Assembly: GCA_036365455.1 (NCBI GenBank)
Contig: JAWQUS010000032.1
Span: 15,136,001 to 15,200,000 of the forward strand
Length of the DNA stretch: 64,000 bases
DNA from: Macrosoma leucophasiata
Lineage: Eukaryota > Arthropoda > Insecta > Lepidoptera > Hedylidae
Reading direction: 5' to 3'
Below, in pieces: positions 48,818 to 62,700 of the stretch; position 1 is the first letter of the stretch, and each line of letters starts with the position of its first letter. The translations under genes were made by a program, and so were the position numbers. A model generated the notes under the pieces. It searched no databases, had not been told where the DNA came from, and saw only the letters and a list, made by a program, of their open reading frames with translations.

Positions 48818-48979
48818 GAAAAACTTACAATGTTAAGTAAGTAATAGATTGGACTGTGAAAGAAAATTCTGAACTTAAATATATTCGTATTTTTTTTAAT
48901 GTAATGAAAGTGGCAAACAAGCTTATTATTATAAAATGTCATAGATCAATGCGTAAGGGCGTCGCCCTGCCCCTCTCTG

Positions 48980-49022
48980 CCAACTACCTCTCTAGTGGTA
49001 CCTAGAGAGGTAGTTGACAGAG
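48980..49022. repeat. Short inverted repeat
   Basis: CCAACTACCTCTCTAG and CTAGAGAGGTAGTTG pair around GTGGTAC; about 20-bp stem. Confidence 0.8.
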
Positions 49023-49230
49023 GACCTGGCCTCTCGAGCCAATCTATCCTCCCCTATAGCGCAGTTGCCCTTCTCTAAATAGTTGGCTGAAAAAAACAAA
49101 AAACTAAACGGACTGATTAAATATTTTTGTGCTAGATAGTCTATTTATTGAAGAAGGCTAGCTATACATATAACATCACCAATAGCAGCATCCATAACAA
49201 TTATTGCAAAAACTATAATAAATGTTTCTA

Positions 49231-49513
49231 CTGGTGGTAGAGCTCCAGTGACGGATCTCGCGGGCGTAGGCACCACCGCATTACCTAATATACTTGCCGC
49301 TAAATGGTAGTGTTCAGCACTATCGTGTTCCGGTCAGGTGGTAATGTACGGCTCTGTAATTTCCAGCACAGAGGCATAACACCTAATGCCTCAGGAGTGG
49401 CAGCGCATTTGCATTTTGACCTCTAGTCATTGTGTGGGTGTCTATAGGCTGCAGTCATCACTTAACATCAATGTGAACTGCACGCTCGTTTGCCACTTTC
49501 AATACATAAAAAA
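49231..49513 (+). repeat. SINE-like family A, full-length copy
   Basis: ACTGGTGGTAGAGCTCCAGT to AATACATAAAAAAA; very close to the copies at 23311 and 54390. Confidence 0.87.
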
Positions 49514-49706
49514 ATATATATATAAATGTTTTTAACAAGACCGAAGTCTCTGGCACAGCTAGTACAGAGATAGAGCTGACTTTGAGAAAGAACAAAGGCT
49601 ACTTAGTTATTTATAAAACGATATCTACGCGGGCGAAGCCGCGGGCAACAGCTAGTACATAATATTTTTTTTATGATAAGGCAGTAAAAATCGAGTATCT
49701 GTACAT

Positions 49707-49832
49707 TAACCCCCTTATTCATAAACATACATTAGATACGTTTTGCTATAGAATGCTTTGTCTTTGTCAGTTGCATTGTCAAATGTGAAAGATAGAAAAA
49801 GACAAAGGAGAAAAGGATGAATAAGGGGGTAA
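49707..49832. repeat. MITE family D, copy 4
   Basis: TAACCCCCTTATTCATAAAC ... GATGAATAAGGGGGTAA; the right arm is shortened. Confidence 0.82.
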
Positions 49833-49919
49833 ATATTTTTCTAAAAAACTTATAGGGAGTGATTAAAGAAGAGTTGCAGAAACCAAAAAAAAAACATTTT
49901 TTGGAAGTTTTGTCTGTGA

Positions 49920-50181
49920 GTTTGGACCGGAGGGGAGTAGCCATAGCATCTATTACCGATGCAAAACAGTCTGTAATTAATGTTAATGCGTGTGACACAC
50001 ACACACACTACAAAAATCGCCTGTTACTACTAAACTCACACTTTGACTTTAACAAAATACATAAACAATTTCACGCACACATTTAAACATCTAGGTGACA
50101 GGTATAGGCCAACTTGGACTTCTACTTTGACAGAAGGGAAAGCCAGCATATGGCTACTCCCCTCCGGTCCGCCGCGGCGGA
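49920..50181. repeat. GC-ended MITE family C, copy 5 (truncated)
   Basis: TTGGACCGGAGGGGAGTAGC to CTCCGGTCCGCCGCGG; both outer tips are missing. Confidence 0.8.
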
Positions 50182-50593
50182 TTTTATTTCATTTCTTTCT
50201 TGTCTACACTACGAAATACAATATGTCAGCTCGAATGATATTTTATGGCATTTTAAAAATAAATTACTCTACATTGTTATAATTTCCTTCAATGATCAAA
50301 ATTATATGAAAGCGAAAAAAAAAAGATAATCAATTTCGAAACAGTGAAAGGTTAATAAGGGGCTCCTGTTTGAATACGCAAATTCATGTAAATATTGACA
50401 ACCTATTCGTGGTCGTACTAAGTTAATTACCTAAAGAAGTGTAATTGTTACATTTATATTAAAAAATCGCTTCACCTTATATCATCATCATCTCTTCAGC
50501 TTTAAGATGTCCGCTACTAGCCAAAAGCCTTCCCCAAAAATGTCCATACTTAGTATCCTACTTTATAAGGTGAGAATATGTCATAATCTGTCT

Positions 50594-50853
50594 TGTTGGT
50601 GGAAGAGCTCCTGTGACGGAGCTCGCGGGCGTAGGCACCACCGCATTATCTAATATACTTGCCGCTAAATGGTTGTGTTCAGCACTATCGTGTTCCGGTC
50701 AGGTCGTAATGTACGGCACTGTAATATCCAGCACAGAGGCATTTAATAACACCTTAGGCCTCAGGAGTGGTAACGCATCTGCATTTTGACCTTGGTCTTT
50801 CTTGGACACCCACACGGATGTCTATAGGCTGCAGTCATCACTTAACAACAATG
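50594..50853 (+). repeat. SINE-like family A copy
   Basis: TTGGTGGAAGAGCTCCTGTG to CACTTAACAACAATGTG; the 3' tail is lost. Confidence 0.82.
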
Positions 50854-50908
50854 TGGCGTTGTGTGTGTGTGTGGATTATGGCATGATATCCCCTAATGAC
50901 TTACAGCT

Positions 50909-51318
50909 CTGGGGGCCGACCGCCTAACAATAATGCTTTAGCTTTCGATTATGACATCATTTTTTTTTAATACGCTTACACTCACAGTCCCCACAGTAGG
51001 TATAAACCTGTGTCGTGGGTGCGTTGTACACATACAACACATAAACAAACACCCAGACCCGAAACAAATATCTGTAGGCCATACAATTATTTGTCCCGGT
51101 GCGGGGATCGAACCCGCGACCCTTCGAATCAAACGGTCATCTCACACCGTTGGACTAACCGGGACGTCGAATCTTGTCAGTTTCGTACCGCCTAACTTTT
51201 TCCTAAAAGTGTTTTTGTTCGCAGGTATAAAACATAAGAGAAAAATATTTTATTAGGCGGTACGAAACTGACAAGATAAGGTCCTAAGCGAAAGCATTAC
51301 AGTTAGGCGGTCGGCCCC
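50909..51318. repeat. TIR element with nested tRNA-like SINE head
   Basis: GGGGGCCGACCGCCTAACAA pairs with its near complement at 51290-51318 (GTTAGGCGGTCGGCCCCC). Inside, a 23-bp perfect inverted repeat (TCTTGTCAGTTTCGTACCGC and its complement) spans about 51173-51278, and a tRNA-like unit sits at 51093-51165. Confidence 0.8.
51093..51165 (-). repeat. tRNA-like 73-mer
   Basis: On the minus strand a 7-bp acceptor stem GTCCCGG/CCGGGAC and a perfect T arm GCGGGTTCGATCCCCGC are present. The D and anticodon arms pair poorly, so a SINE head or tRNA pseudogene is more likely than a functional tRNA. Confidence 0.65.
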
Positions 51319-51392
51319 CTGTTGTGGGTAACATTCGGAAAAGACATTAGTCCAGCAATCGATAGTATGGATATAGGTTTCATGACTGTCTA

Positions 51393-51530
51393 TGAGGTCT
51401 TAGGCCTCAGGAGTGGTAACGCACCTGTATTTTGGCCTTGGTCTTTGTGTGGGTGTCTATAGGCTACAGTCATCACTTAACATCAATGTGAACTGCATGC
51501 TTGTTTGCTACCTTCATAACATAATATGGA
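51393..51530 (+). repeat. SINE-like family A, 3' half
   Basis: TCTTAGGCCTCAGGAGTGGT to TTTGCTACCTTCATAACATA. Confidence 0.8.
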
Positions 51531-52034
51531 TATAGGTTACATGACTGTTTATAAGGTCTATTACATGGGATTAACTCGATTAACTAGTGTATCTATATCA
51601 ATTATTAAACCAAGACACGAGAGACCGCCGGCAGCGAATGAACAATTGAAATCAATTGTCATATGTTTCTCGCGAGTCGACGGGTTAATCTAAACAATTT
51701 TATGAGACAGTTATATTCAGTTTTATACAACGTCTACAATTTCATTAAAAAGTAAACATATAGTTAACTATGCAATGAATTATCCATTGGAACAACGTAC
51801 AATGGCTACTAAGGTGTAAGGTTAAGCGTGGGACTAAAATGCTTGGAATATTTCTGATTATAAAATACGAAAGTATTGAAAAAAGATAAAAGATAATTTG
51901 AGGGGTTTTCAATCTAAATGTTATGATAATGTTAGTTTACTAGAAAATAGTCTATTTTGTTTTTAAGTCATTTTTAATTTTAATAATATGAACATGTACA
52001 AAAAATATAGGTACCTATCATATACCAAAAGACT

Positions 52035-52180
52035 TACCCCCTTCATAAACGTACATTAGATACGTTTTAGCTGTAGAATGCTTTGTCTTGTCAGCTGCAT
52101 TGTCAAATGTGCAGGATAGAAAAGGACAAAGGAGAAATTAGCAACACTTTAGCTAAAATACGTTTATGAATAAGGGGGTT
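52035..52180. repeat. MITE family D, copy 5
   Basis: TTACCCCCTTCATAAACGTA ... TACGTTTATGAATAAGGGGG. Confidence 0.85.
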
Positions 52181-52852
52181 AATCTTTACTTAATTTTAAC
52201 TAGTGGTAGAGTACAGGAGCTCGTGGGCGTATACACCACCGCATTACCTAATTTATCCGCCGCCCATTTGCCCTTTTTTTAATTTGGTCTCTATTACACA
52301 GGCATCAATCAGTGACGTGTATTTACACGTGCACCTGTGTGCGTAGCACGTAGAGAATACCAAACTTCGCCCATAAGAGGGGAGGAGGTTGGGTGAGGCG
52401 GGGAAATCGGGCGGGACGTCAAAGTGTCCATTCTAGACGTAGTATATAATATGTAATAACATGTTCTCTGCCACTGGTTTCTATGTAGATGTCTATCATC
52501 TGCAGAATGACAGCATATCATTACTAACATTATGCGATTGAAAATCGACAGGTCGACAGTTTAAAATAAAATTAATGCGCGTACGCACTGGCTTACCCAC
52601 GTAAACGCCAGTAGTGACGTCTGTTAGAAATATTCGCAAATCGTATGCCCACATTTTAAATTATAAATACCTTAATTGCGCGTTTTCGTACTGGGAATAG
52701 CATTATCATAAATCAGGTTAGATTGCGAAAATTTCAACTTTGTATCTAATGGAATTTTTTTGATACAAAATTCATCATTGTAATATTTATTTTTAAGCAA
52801 TAACACATGCGAGTAAACTTTAGAAATTAAAGAAAAAACGGAAAGAAAAATT

Positions 52853-52935
52853 TGACATCGGGCAGGAATCGAACCTGCGACCTCACGATAACTAGTCCAG
52901 CCTGAGGTCGCAGGTTCGATTCCTGCCCGAAGTCA
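52853..52935. repeat. Inverted pair of tRNA-like ends
   Basis: GGGCAGGAATCGAACCTGCG on the left and its complement CGCAGGTTCGATTCCTGCCC on the right form a strong hairpin. Two family I units are joined tail to tail after loss of their middles. Confidence 0.75.
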
Positions 52936-53571
52936 AATTTTGCTTTCCTTTTTTTCTTGATACAAAATTCATCATTGTAATATTTATTTTTCGCAATAAC
53001 ACATGCGAGTGAACTTTTCGTTTTTTTCTTTAATTTCTAAAATTTATCATTTCAACAAATACAGATAGTAATTTTATTTCATTGAATTTTACATCAACAC
53101 ATGCAAGTGAAATAAAATAAAAATCCATACCCGACTGTCGATTTTTCCTGCTTATTTATTGCATTGACTTGCCCACTATAATTCAATTTAAAAAATGGGC
53201 CAAGTTCGACTCGGGCTCGCACAGATTGCCGTACAAATAAGATATTGCCTACTACAACAAATTTCTCATAGTTTTCTGTACTTAATCTGTAATTATTCTG
53301 TACGTAAATAAATTTATTTTTAAAAAAACTTTTGAACCTAAAGAAGTGGCCCATAATTCATTTTAACCTATTTTCTTGACTAGCTGAAGCTCGCGTCGAT
53401 GTCTTTTTTGATATGCAAAACATGTAATATCAACCGATGCACTAGGTACATGCAAGCCACCTTTAAAACTTTTCGGATCCTCGTAAAAAGAACATTTATT
53501 TGATTTGTCACAAAATATACTTTTATGATTTAGCCAGGTAATGAAACTATGAAAAATATTATTGTCAACAG

Positions 53572-53724
53572 ATGGCGCCCACCCCAATTTCCGAGGATAG
53601 ACTGACGTCGGGCCACAGGCTGTCCCACCCACCACCTGGTGATGAGGTCCTTATCACTGGCGTCTCCGGATACTTCCCCGACTCCGACTCCGTCGTACAT
53701 CTGCAAGAGAACCTGTTTAATAAG
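53572..53724 (+). CDS. FASN: Gene B exon 1: start codon and KS N-terminus
   Basis: ATG at 53572 directly after a CAG (TTGTCAACAG), so the start codon probably opens an internal exon and a 5' UTR exon lies upstream. 51 codons, donor GTATGA at 53725, phase 0. Reads MAPTPISEDRLTSGHRLSHP then GDEVLITGVSGYFPDSDSVV. It is the exon missing from gene A in this window. Confidence 0.93.
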
Positions 53725-56700
53725 GTATGATTTTCAAAAGCTAATAATAATAATTATAACCTGCCTATAGTAGGATTCGATAATGTGTGATGTTGAATAT
53801 AGGCAGGTGCCGGATCTCACTCCATAGGCCCAGCCAGCTAGTCCCCCCAGTTCACCCACATAGCCTAAAGTTTGGCAAATCACTTATAGCAAATCACAAT
53901 AGACCCATATATTCTTCGGGGTCTGTCTGTGTCTGTATTGACTATTCATGTAGTCAGAGAGAGGGCCCGCCGAAGATAACCCATTATAAAGTAGATCAAA
54001 ATTCTCGAAAGGGCGTCTACGTGTTGTTGGACCCCCTATGTCCCCGCGTAAGCCTGACAAAGGTCCGGGGTTCAAATTAGACCCCGTGCTGACGAGAGAC
54101 ATAATAAAATAATAGAAAAAATGTTTTTTATTGATCGTATAAAAGTGGCACAAAAATTCAAAGAAGCCCTGTAGCCTGTGCTAGCATAGCTGTGTTACAG
54201 GCTATAGTGTCTTCCTGAGGGCGGATTTCACCGTTTGCTCTGAGGGCTGAGTTTAATAAAATGCGGTAGCTAAATTTTGGTTATGCCTCAGTAACAGGCA
54301 GCTGGCCAATTACTACTACGACGGAGTGCTTGCTAGGTTTGATTTCCAAGTCAGGGGCTATCAGAAATAAAGGTATCCTTTGTATGTATCGGAGCTCGCG
54401 GGCGTAGGCCCCACCGCATTACCTAATATACTTGCCGCTAAATGGTAGTGTTCAGCACTATCGTGTTCCGGTCAGGTGGTAATATACGGCCCTGTAATTT
54501 CCGGCACAGAGGCATAACACCTTAGGCCTCAGGAGTGGTAACGCATCTGCATTTTGACCTTGGTCTTTGTGTGGGTTTCTATAGGCTGCAGTCATCACTT
54601 ATCATCAATGTGAACTGCATGCTTGTTTACCACTTCCATTACATAAAAAAAATGTGGTGCTATTCAAGATTTTTCCATTTTTTTTTTAAGTTTTCCAGGC
54701 CCATTTAAGTGTCACCCTCGGAGTTTGACAATGTGCCTGGAGATGTCAATAGGCTGGCGTTGCATGAAGTTCACATTAATAGCGTACGCCAAGACCTTGA
54801 CGGGATTTGTAGAGAGCCAATATTTTAGTAAAGCGCAAGCAAATTTCAAATATCTTGCTCATCTTAAAGTGTCTTCCAGGTGGACTTAATATCCGGGGAC
54901 GGGCGTCGTTGGAAGTTGGCGCATCCTGAGATTCCGCAGCGGACAGGCAAAATTAACAATGTGAACAAATTCGACGCGTCCTTCTTTGGAGTCCATTTTA
55001 AACAGGCACACACTATGGACCCCATGTGCAGAATCCTGCTAGAAAAAGCCTATGAAGCTGTCATTGATGCAGGTACAGAATCTTTATTTAATTTTGATGT
55101 AGATTAGGTATTAAATCAATACTTTTTAGGGTTTCATAGCTCTTTATAGTTTCGCCATGTCCATCCGTTTGTCCTCAGATTAGCTTAAGGACCACCCATG
55201 CGAAAATTTCATCACAATTATTTCAACAGTTCAGTCGTGAAAGCGTAACAGATAGATTTTTTGTTTGTATTGAAAGTGGCAAACAATCATGCAGTTCACA
55301 TTGATGTTTAGTGATGACTTCAGCCTATAGACACCCATACAAAGACCAGAGGTCAAAATGCAGATGCGTTGCCACCCCTGAGACCTTATTCATTAATGTC
55401 TCTGTGATAGTAGACCATACATTACCATCTAAACGGAACACGATAGTGCAGAACACTACCATTTAGCGGCTGATATATATTTTTTTATTTTATGGAAGTG
55501 GCAAACTAGCATGCAGTTCACATTGATGTTAAGTGATGACTGCAGCCTATAGACACCCACACAAAGACCAAAGTCAAAATGCAGATGCGTTGCCACTCCT
55601 GAGGCCTAAGGTGTTATGCCTCTGTGCCGGAAATTACAGGGCCAAATAAAATGATAAATAAGGTAATGTGGTGGTGCCTACGCCCTCTCGAACTCCTACA
55701 CTGGAACTCTACCACCAGTTAGATAAACACTAATAGGCAACGTTAGGTACTTTACATAACGTTAATACCTATGGAAGCAAGGTTGAATAAGTATTTATGT
55801 AATTATTGAAATTCAACTAAGAAAGCAATTTAATTCTAATCCAAATCTTAAAAGCTTTTCAAAAATAATCAATTTTATTCACTCCTTCCACGATAGTAAC
55901 TTTTTATACTATACCAAGATTTAACGTTGCGGTGCATAATGAGGCCAATTTATCTGATCCGGAAAGTCTGCGGCTTTCGCCAAATTAAATTCGATCTGTA
56001 TAATCTATCATGTCCTGTATAAAAATACCAAAGATCTGATAGACAATAAAATTATTTATAAATATTTATAAATAGTTTATCTTACAAAATATTCAAGAAA
56101 AAAAATGTTTCATTTCATTCTTTCAACAATAGTCAAAGTCATAAAGCAAGATCTAACGTTATAGCGGGTAATGAGGGCAATTTATCTGATCCGGAAATTC
56201 TGCGGCTTTCGGCAAATTAAATTCGACTCGGTCATTGGCGTCCAACCCTCCTTATCGGATATCTGTTCGCAGTGGAGTGATTGATATTGTGTTATTAAAT
56301 ATAATAAATAAGCCATTTTTTTCTCATAGGGCGTTGCTAACGGTACTATTGTTGTTATAACACGGTGTTATATAAGAAGAGTTTTGGTAGTACGCTAATG
56401 TCCTCTGAAAAGAAACTTCTGTCAATCATGTTAGAGATATTTTGAATTGTATTTATGATTTTTTATAATTTTTATCTTCCCTATACAAATTAGAAAAATA
56501 TACCAACGCTCTAACAGTTACAATCAATTCCAAATACAAATAATACGTAATAATGTCCTGTATAAATTAATAATACCAAAGATCTGATAGACAATAAAAT
56601 CTACATATAAAAAAATCAATTGATGTTCGTTAGTCTCGCTAAAACTCGAGAACGTCTCTACCAATTTGGCTAATTTTGGTTTTGAATGATTTTTGGAAGT

Positions 56701-59700
56701 CAGGGAAGGTTTGAAAGGTAAAAATATATTAAGGGAAATAGTAAAAACCACAATTTCGTTTTTCCATACAAAATAGTCCGTATCTATCAAACCTTTGACA
56801 CATTATTTCATTCTGTGGCAATACGAAGTTTGTCGGGACAGCTAGTTATTTATAAATATACATAGTTTATCTTAAAAAATATTCAAGTAATAAAATAAAT
56901 TATTTCATTTCATTCTTTCAACGATAGTCAAAGTTTTAAAGCAAGATCTAACGTTATGGCGGGTAATGAGGGCCAATTTATCTGATCCGGAAAGTCTTTC
57001 GTGATTGCTGTTTTATCAAATCTATTAAAAAGAAAACAGTTTTGTTCTCATTGGGCGTTGCTATTAATAATATCCAAACTCAATATTATTCAAGAAGAGT
57101 TATGGTAATACACCAATATCCTCTGAATATAAACTTCTGCTAATCATATTCGACATTTTTTAATAATTTTATCTATGACTTCTTAGAATTAATATCTGTC
57201 TCTTAAAATATCACACGCTCTAAAATCAATTCCTAATACAACTACCGATTACGTAACGTAACTTTGTGCTATGAAATCAGTTGTAGTTATTGCGAGTCTA
57301 TGACACATTAGAGTATTTAAAGATAAATCTGGTGGTAAAGCTCCAGTGACGGAGCTCGCGGGCGTAAGCACCACCGCATTACCTAACAAAATAATAATGG
57401 CAACCCATTATACGTCCCACTGCTGGGCACGAGTCTCTCATCTTTTTGAGAGGAGGCCTGGAGCCTGGAACTCCACCACGCTGCTCCAATGCGGGTTGGT
57501 GGAGATAAGAGTTTTTTGGTCGTTTTTAGCCATGTACTGTTAAATTAGGTTAAGATAATACTAACTTACCCCATTGTATATTAATGTAAAAATTGCAAGG
57601 AATAAATAAAGCTTTATTATTATTATTATCTATCGATAGCAACCGGGTCCGATGGCTTAACGTGCCCTCCGAAGCACTGTAATTTCTGGCACAGAGGCAT
57701 AACACCTTAGGCCTCAGCAGTGGTAACGCAACTGCATTTTGACCTTGGTCTTTGTGTGAGTATCTATAGACTGCAGTCATCACTTAACACCAATGTGAAC
57801 TGCATGGTTGTTTCCCACTTCCATTACAAAAAAAACATCAATCAAAACCAGATTTTTTTAAAATTGAAAGGTTTGAGAAAAATAAATATTTGCTCTTAAA
57901 AGAACGCCTGTATTATAAATATCAAAGATCCTGAAATTATCAATAAAAACATCAGAATATCGTTTATTAAATTTTCTAGTAAAAATATAAATTATTTTAT
58001 TTCTTCCTTTCAACGATAGTCAAGTTTTATACTAAACCAAGATCTAACATTACGACGCAGCGGCTGGTAATGAGGGCAATTTATCCCATTCGGAAAGTGT
58101 GTGGCTTTCGGCAAATTAAATTCGACGCGGTCATTGGCGTCCTTTCTTCCTTATTGGATATCTGTTCGCAGTGGAGTGATTGGTTTGTGTTTTTCTGAAA
58201 TATAAGAACAAATAATATTTTATATCCGATGTTGTTAAACAAACAAAATTGTAAAAGGTATCTCGCATTCCAAACAAAGCAGTATCCACATCTAATCCTA
58301 TTTTCTTCTTGTGTTAAAATATTTAGTAATTATTATAAGCTATGTCAATTTCTTTTTTCATATGTTATTTACAACTATATAATTGCAAACATATTAAAAA
58401 AAATTGTTTAAATTATTTCGCATTAACACATGCTTGTGCTTTTTCTTTAAAATAAAATATATTAAAAAAAAACACAATAATATAGTTTAATATAGACATT
58501 GAGAGTCTGTGCGTGTTGTACCGTCTCTACAATGGTGAGTGCTCTGTTTGACATGGTGCCACCGTCTCTTTTCCTACGTTGACAACTCCCCTGGTGTTGC
58601 AAATGTTCATAGGCGACGGTGACCACTTTCCATCAGGTGGCCCGTTTGCTTGTCTGTCAACCTTCAGACATAAAATAAAAATAAAAAAATAGTTATACAT
58701 TTTAAATCATATAATGTTCAACTGATATGATATGAATGGATACTGTTGAATATGTATGGATACTGTTTTTTTTAAGAATGACTTAGCGCGGAGTGAGACT
58801 GGTACCTATATTACAAGAGAGACTAGTTAGTCTCACTTATCTCAGTCCTCTCCACTCTTCCGGGTGACGGACTAGGGGACGTCCGGTGCCCGGTTTAAGT
58901 TGAGTCCCGAGCTGGTTGGCGTGCTAGTGCTCTGCACTCCACCAGCATGGCCGGGAGCCATTGGGCTCCCTTTGTGAGTTGAGCCTGGTTACGGACAATC
59001 GCCGGCGGGGTTGCGGATGTGTGCTAAAGCGTTGCCGCGACCTCGCCCCTGAGGGCGGATGAGTCGGACCACCCAGTGGTTTTTAATGGGTAGACGGACG
59101 TCTTTCTCTTTTCGGAGTCCCACACAACCCACCCCTCTTCCCGCATACCCAATTGTAAACCTTGATGGAGAGGATAATAAATAAATGTATTATTATTAAA
59201 ATAAAAATAAACCAAGATCTAACGTTACGGTGGGTAATGAGGGCAATTATCCGATCCGCAAAGTGTGTGGCTTTCGGCAAATTAAAGTCGACGCGGTCAT
59301 TGGCGTCCTTTCTTCCTTATTGGATATCTGTTCGCAGTGGCGGGATTGATTTGTGTTTTTCGGTAATATAAAATATTTTTTTATCTGGTACAGAATATTG
59401 TTAAAAGTTTCTGAGTATATACCAATATCTTATTGACGCAACTTTCTTTTTTTATGTTTTTTTTTTATGTTATGGAAGTGGCAAGCAAGCATGCAGCTCA
59501 CATCGATGTTAAATGATGACTGCAGCCTATAGACACCCACACAAAGACCAAGGTCAAAGTGCAGATGCGTTACCACTCCTGGGGCCTAATGTACTCGTAT
59601 TATGCCTCTGTGCCGGAAATTACAAGGCCATACATTACCACCTGACCGAAACACGATAGTGCTGAACACTACCATTTGGCGGCAAGTATATTAGGTAATG

Positions 59701-62700
59701 CGGTGGTGCCTACGCCCGCGAGCTCCGTCACTGGAGCTTTACCACCAGTAATATTCTATTCCCAAACAAAATTAAAGGTAAAACTACTAGTGGTAATGCT
59801 CCAGTAATGGAATTCAAGGACGTAAAAATAATTAAAAATATATGTCAAGAATTGACTTTTTCAACTTTGTTTGGCGTGACTAATATCTAGGTATGTTAAT
59901 TGATAACAAATTAAAGTTTTCTAGTACTAATTCTCTTAACCATAATTGTGGATATATAAATGGACGAACGTGGAAATTATTAAGGTACCTTTTTGGGTAC
60001 GAAAACCTAAAAGTGTCTTCCAACCTTACCAATATATATTTCTTCAGGATTCAACCCTAAGGAGCTGAAAAATACTAAGACTGGCGTATTCGTCGGTGCC
60101 TGCTTCTCGGAGTCGGAGAAAACATGGTTCTACGAAAAAATGCAAGTCAACGGTTTTGGTGTAACTGGGTGAGTAGGACAATGTATAGATTAATTTTAGA
60201 TTTTTTCTTAATTTTTTTTTAATGTTATAGAAGTGGCAAACAAGCGTCCAGTTCACATTGATGTTCACATAGCGATGCCATTATATTAAAAAAAAAGGTA
60301 TAGATAATGACAACGCAATAAATTCCATCGAACAATCGAGAACACTACGGAGATTCCTTTTAGCAGCTGCACAGAGAAATTTATATGTTTCTCTTAATTA
60401 AGTTTTCTTTAGTACCCTCTTAAATTGTTATCTCAGTTGAATAGAACTTTGTTTATGCTGCAACTACCCCCAGTCTTTGTTGGGTTAACTCGGTTTGAAA
60501 CTAAAACCTTGTCACATATTTTACTTCAACTTTATGGGGATGGGAATAAATCTAGCACTTAGGTACATGTTCTCATTAATGTCAGAGTGAGTGCTTTTTA
60601 CTGTCTAGATCAGTGGTTCCCAAAGTGGTCCATATAAACCCCCTGGGGTCCATGTGAGACTTGATGAGGTCTATGTATATGCGTAAATAAAAATGGGATA
60701 TATGGGAAAGTGATATAAATGTTAGCAAGGGGGTCCACCGAAACCAGAAAAAAAATGGAAAGGGGTCTTCAAGAAAAATAGTTTGGGAACTTCTGCTCTA
60801 AATTATATGCTGGGATGTTACTGTAATAAAAAATGTTGCACTTGTTTTTTTTTTTTTTTCATATTTTATGGAAGTGGCAATCATGCAGTTCACATCGATG
60901 TGAGCTGCATGCTTGTTTGCCACTTCCATTACATAAAAAAAGACAGACAGACAGACATGGTGTAACAATAAGGGTTCCTTGTTTACTACGGAACCTTATA
61001 AAGTACGCGTTGGAACTATGTCCTTGTGCAAGCCGATTAAACAAGGGAGTTTAAAAATACCTTAGTTAAAAAAATATTCAAAACATAAAGTCATTAAGGT
61101 TAATGAGATGTTACAATGGTAACTTAGAGAATAAAATTAATAGTTTTAAAGGTAATTTACCTTGAATTACATTTTTCTTAATAAAATACCTACATAGTTA
61201 CAATTTGAAGTGTTAATAGATATTAATCATGTAGCTCATTATTCATTATATCTTCTCTTCTATATATATACAACATGTAACGAGAATAAACCACACTCTT
61301 TAACACATCGATTAGAAAATCGAGTTATAATCATAATACTTGAACTAAAATTATATGTTTAAGTATTTATAATGGCAACCCATTATACGTCCCACTGCTG
61401 AGCACGAGACTCTCCCCTGTTTGGGGGAGGCCTGGAGCTTACTCCACCACGCTGCTCCAATGCGGATTGGTGGAGGTGGGTGGGTTAGTGGCCAACCCAC
61501 GGTCGGATGTTTTCAAACCGCCCATAAGGCCTCCGACAAGGTTTAACGACTGCTATCCATCGATAGCAACCGAGACCGACGGCTTAACGTGCCCTCCGAA
61601 GCACGGAAACGCGCATTTAATTTGCCACTAGCGGTCACCCATCACACTACCCGACCGCGCCCGTAGTGCTTAACCGAGCAGATCGCTTCCGATCTACACC
61701 AGCCGCTGGGCCATGCGCGCTTCAAGTAATTTCACGCTTTAAGTATTTAATATTTTTTATTTAAGAAACAAGTTGTCCTCAAGTTGTAAGAACAGTATGC
61801 ACCTATGCATACTTACCCTACCTCTACCTACGGCCGCACATAAAACACGAACCTACTTACACACACACACTGTTGCAATGTGATATAGCGTAACCTGGTT
61901 TGCCCTATTTAATACGCGCTAGTAATAAGATTCATTTTCACTATTTTATTACTTAAATTATTATTAATATTAAAATACAACTCTCAACGAGTTCTAATAA
62001 ACTTGTCGAGACTAGAATTTAATTTTGGACAGACGTTAGTCTCATTTTCGTTTGTATTGACTTTTTACCAAATACCCATTTGGTAACTTGGACCATAATT
62101 TTCTTAATTGTAATTAATTTTGGGACAAAATGTTACCTATAATAAAAATACCTGAAATCGATTCGGTTATCGATTCTGAACATACTAGTGTCGGATTGTA
62201 CATTCAATCCTGTTACACGTAGTATAAAAATCAATTGCTGTTCGTTAGTCTCGCTAAAACTCGAGAACGGCTGGACCAATTTGGCTAATTTTGGATTTGA
62301 ATGATTTTTGAAAGTCCCGAGAAGGTTTAGAAGGTAAGAAAATGTGAAAAAATTGAAGGGAAATAATAAAAACCACAATTTCATTTTCCCAAACAAATAG
62401 TCCGTATAAAGGTACCAAACCTTGGACACATTTCATTGTGAGGCAATACTAAATATGCCGGGTCAGCTAGTTTGAAATAAAATTATATTATAGTAATAAA
62501 TGTTACTACTATATTTGGCAGCCCTCTATACTTCGTTTTGACTATATAAAACGAAGTATAGTATCCAACAAGCAATATTTCTCATCGGCCTAGGAAAGGA
62601 CACTTCGGCTTACTTCGGGTCTGTAGAGGGTCTTATCTCTTTCGCACCTTACGTATGTGACGTTTGTCGAGGATTTTGATCACTTTTTGACTAATACCGG

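Larger units (their letters stand above)
55875..59355. repeat. Five-copy local repeat in gene B intron 2
   Basis: Units at about 55875-56005, 56107-56295, 56900-57005, 57998-58185 and 59211-59355 share TTTCAACGATAGTCAAAGTT, AAGATCTAACGTTA, GGTAATGAGGGCAATTTATC and GCGGCTTTCGGCAAATTAAA, three of them followed by TTGGATATCTGTTCGCAGTG. They are in the same orientation and occur nowhere else in the window. No open frame; function unknown. Confidence 0.75.
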
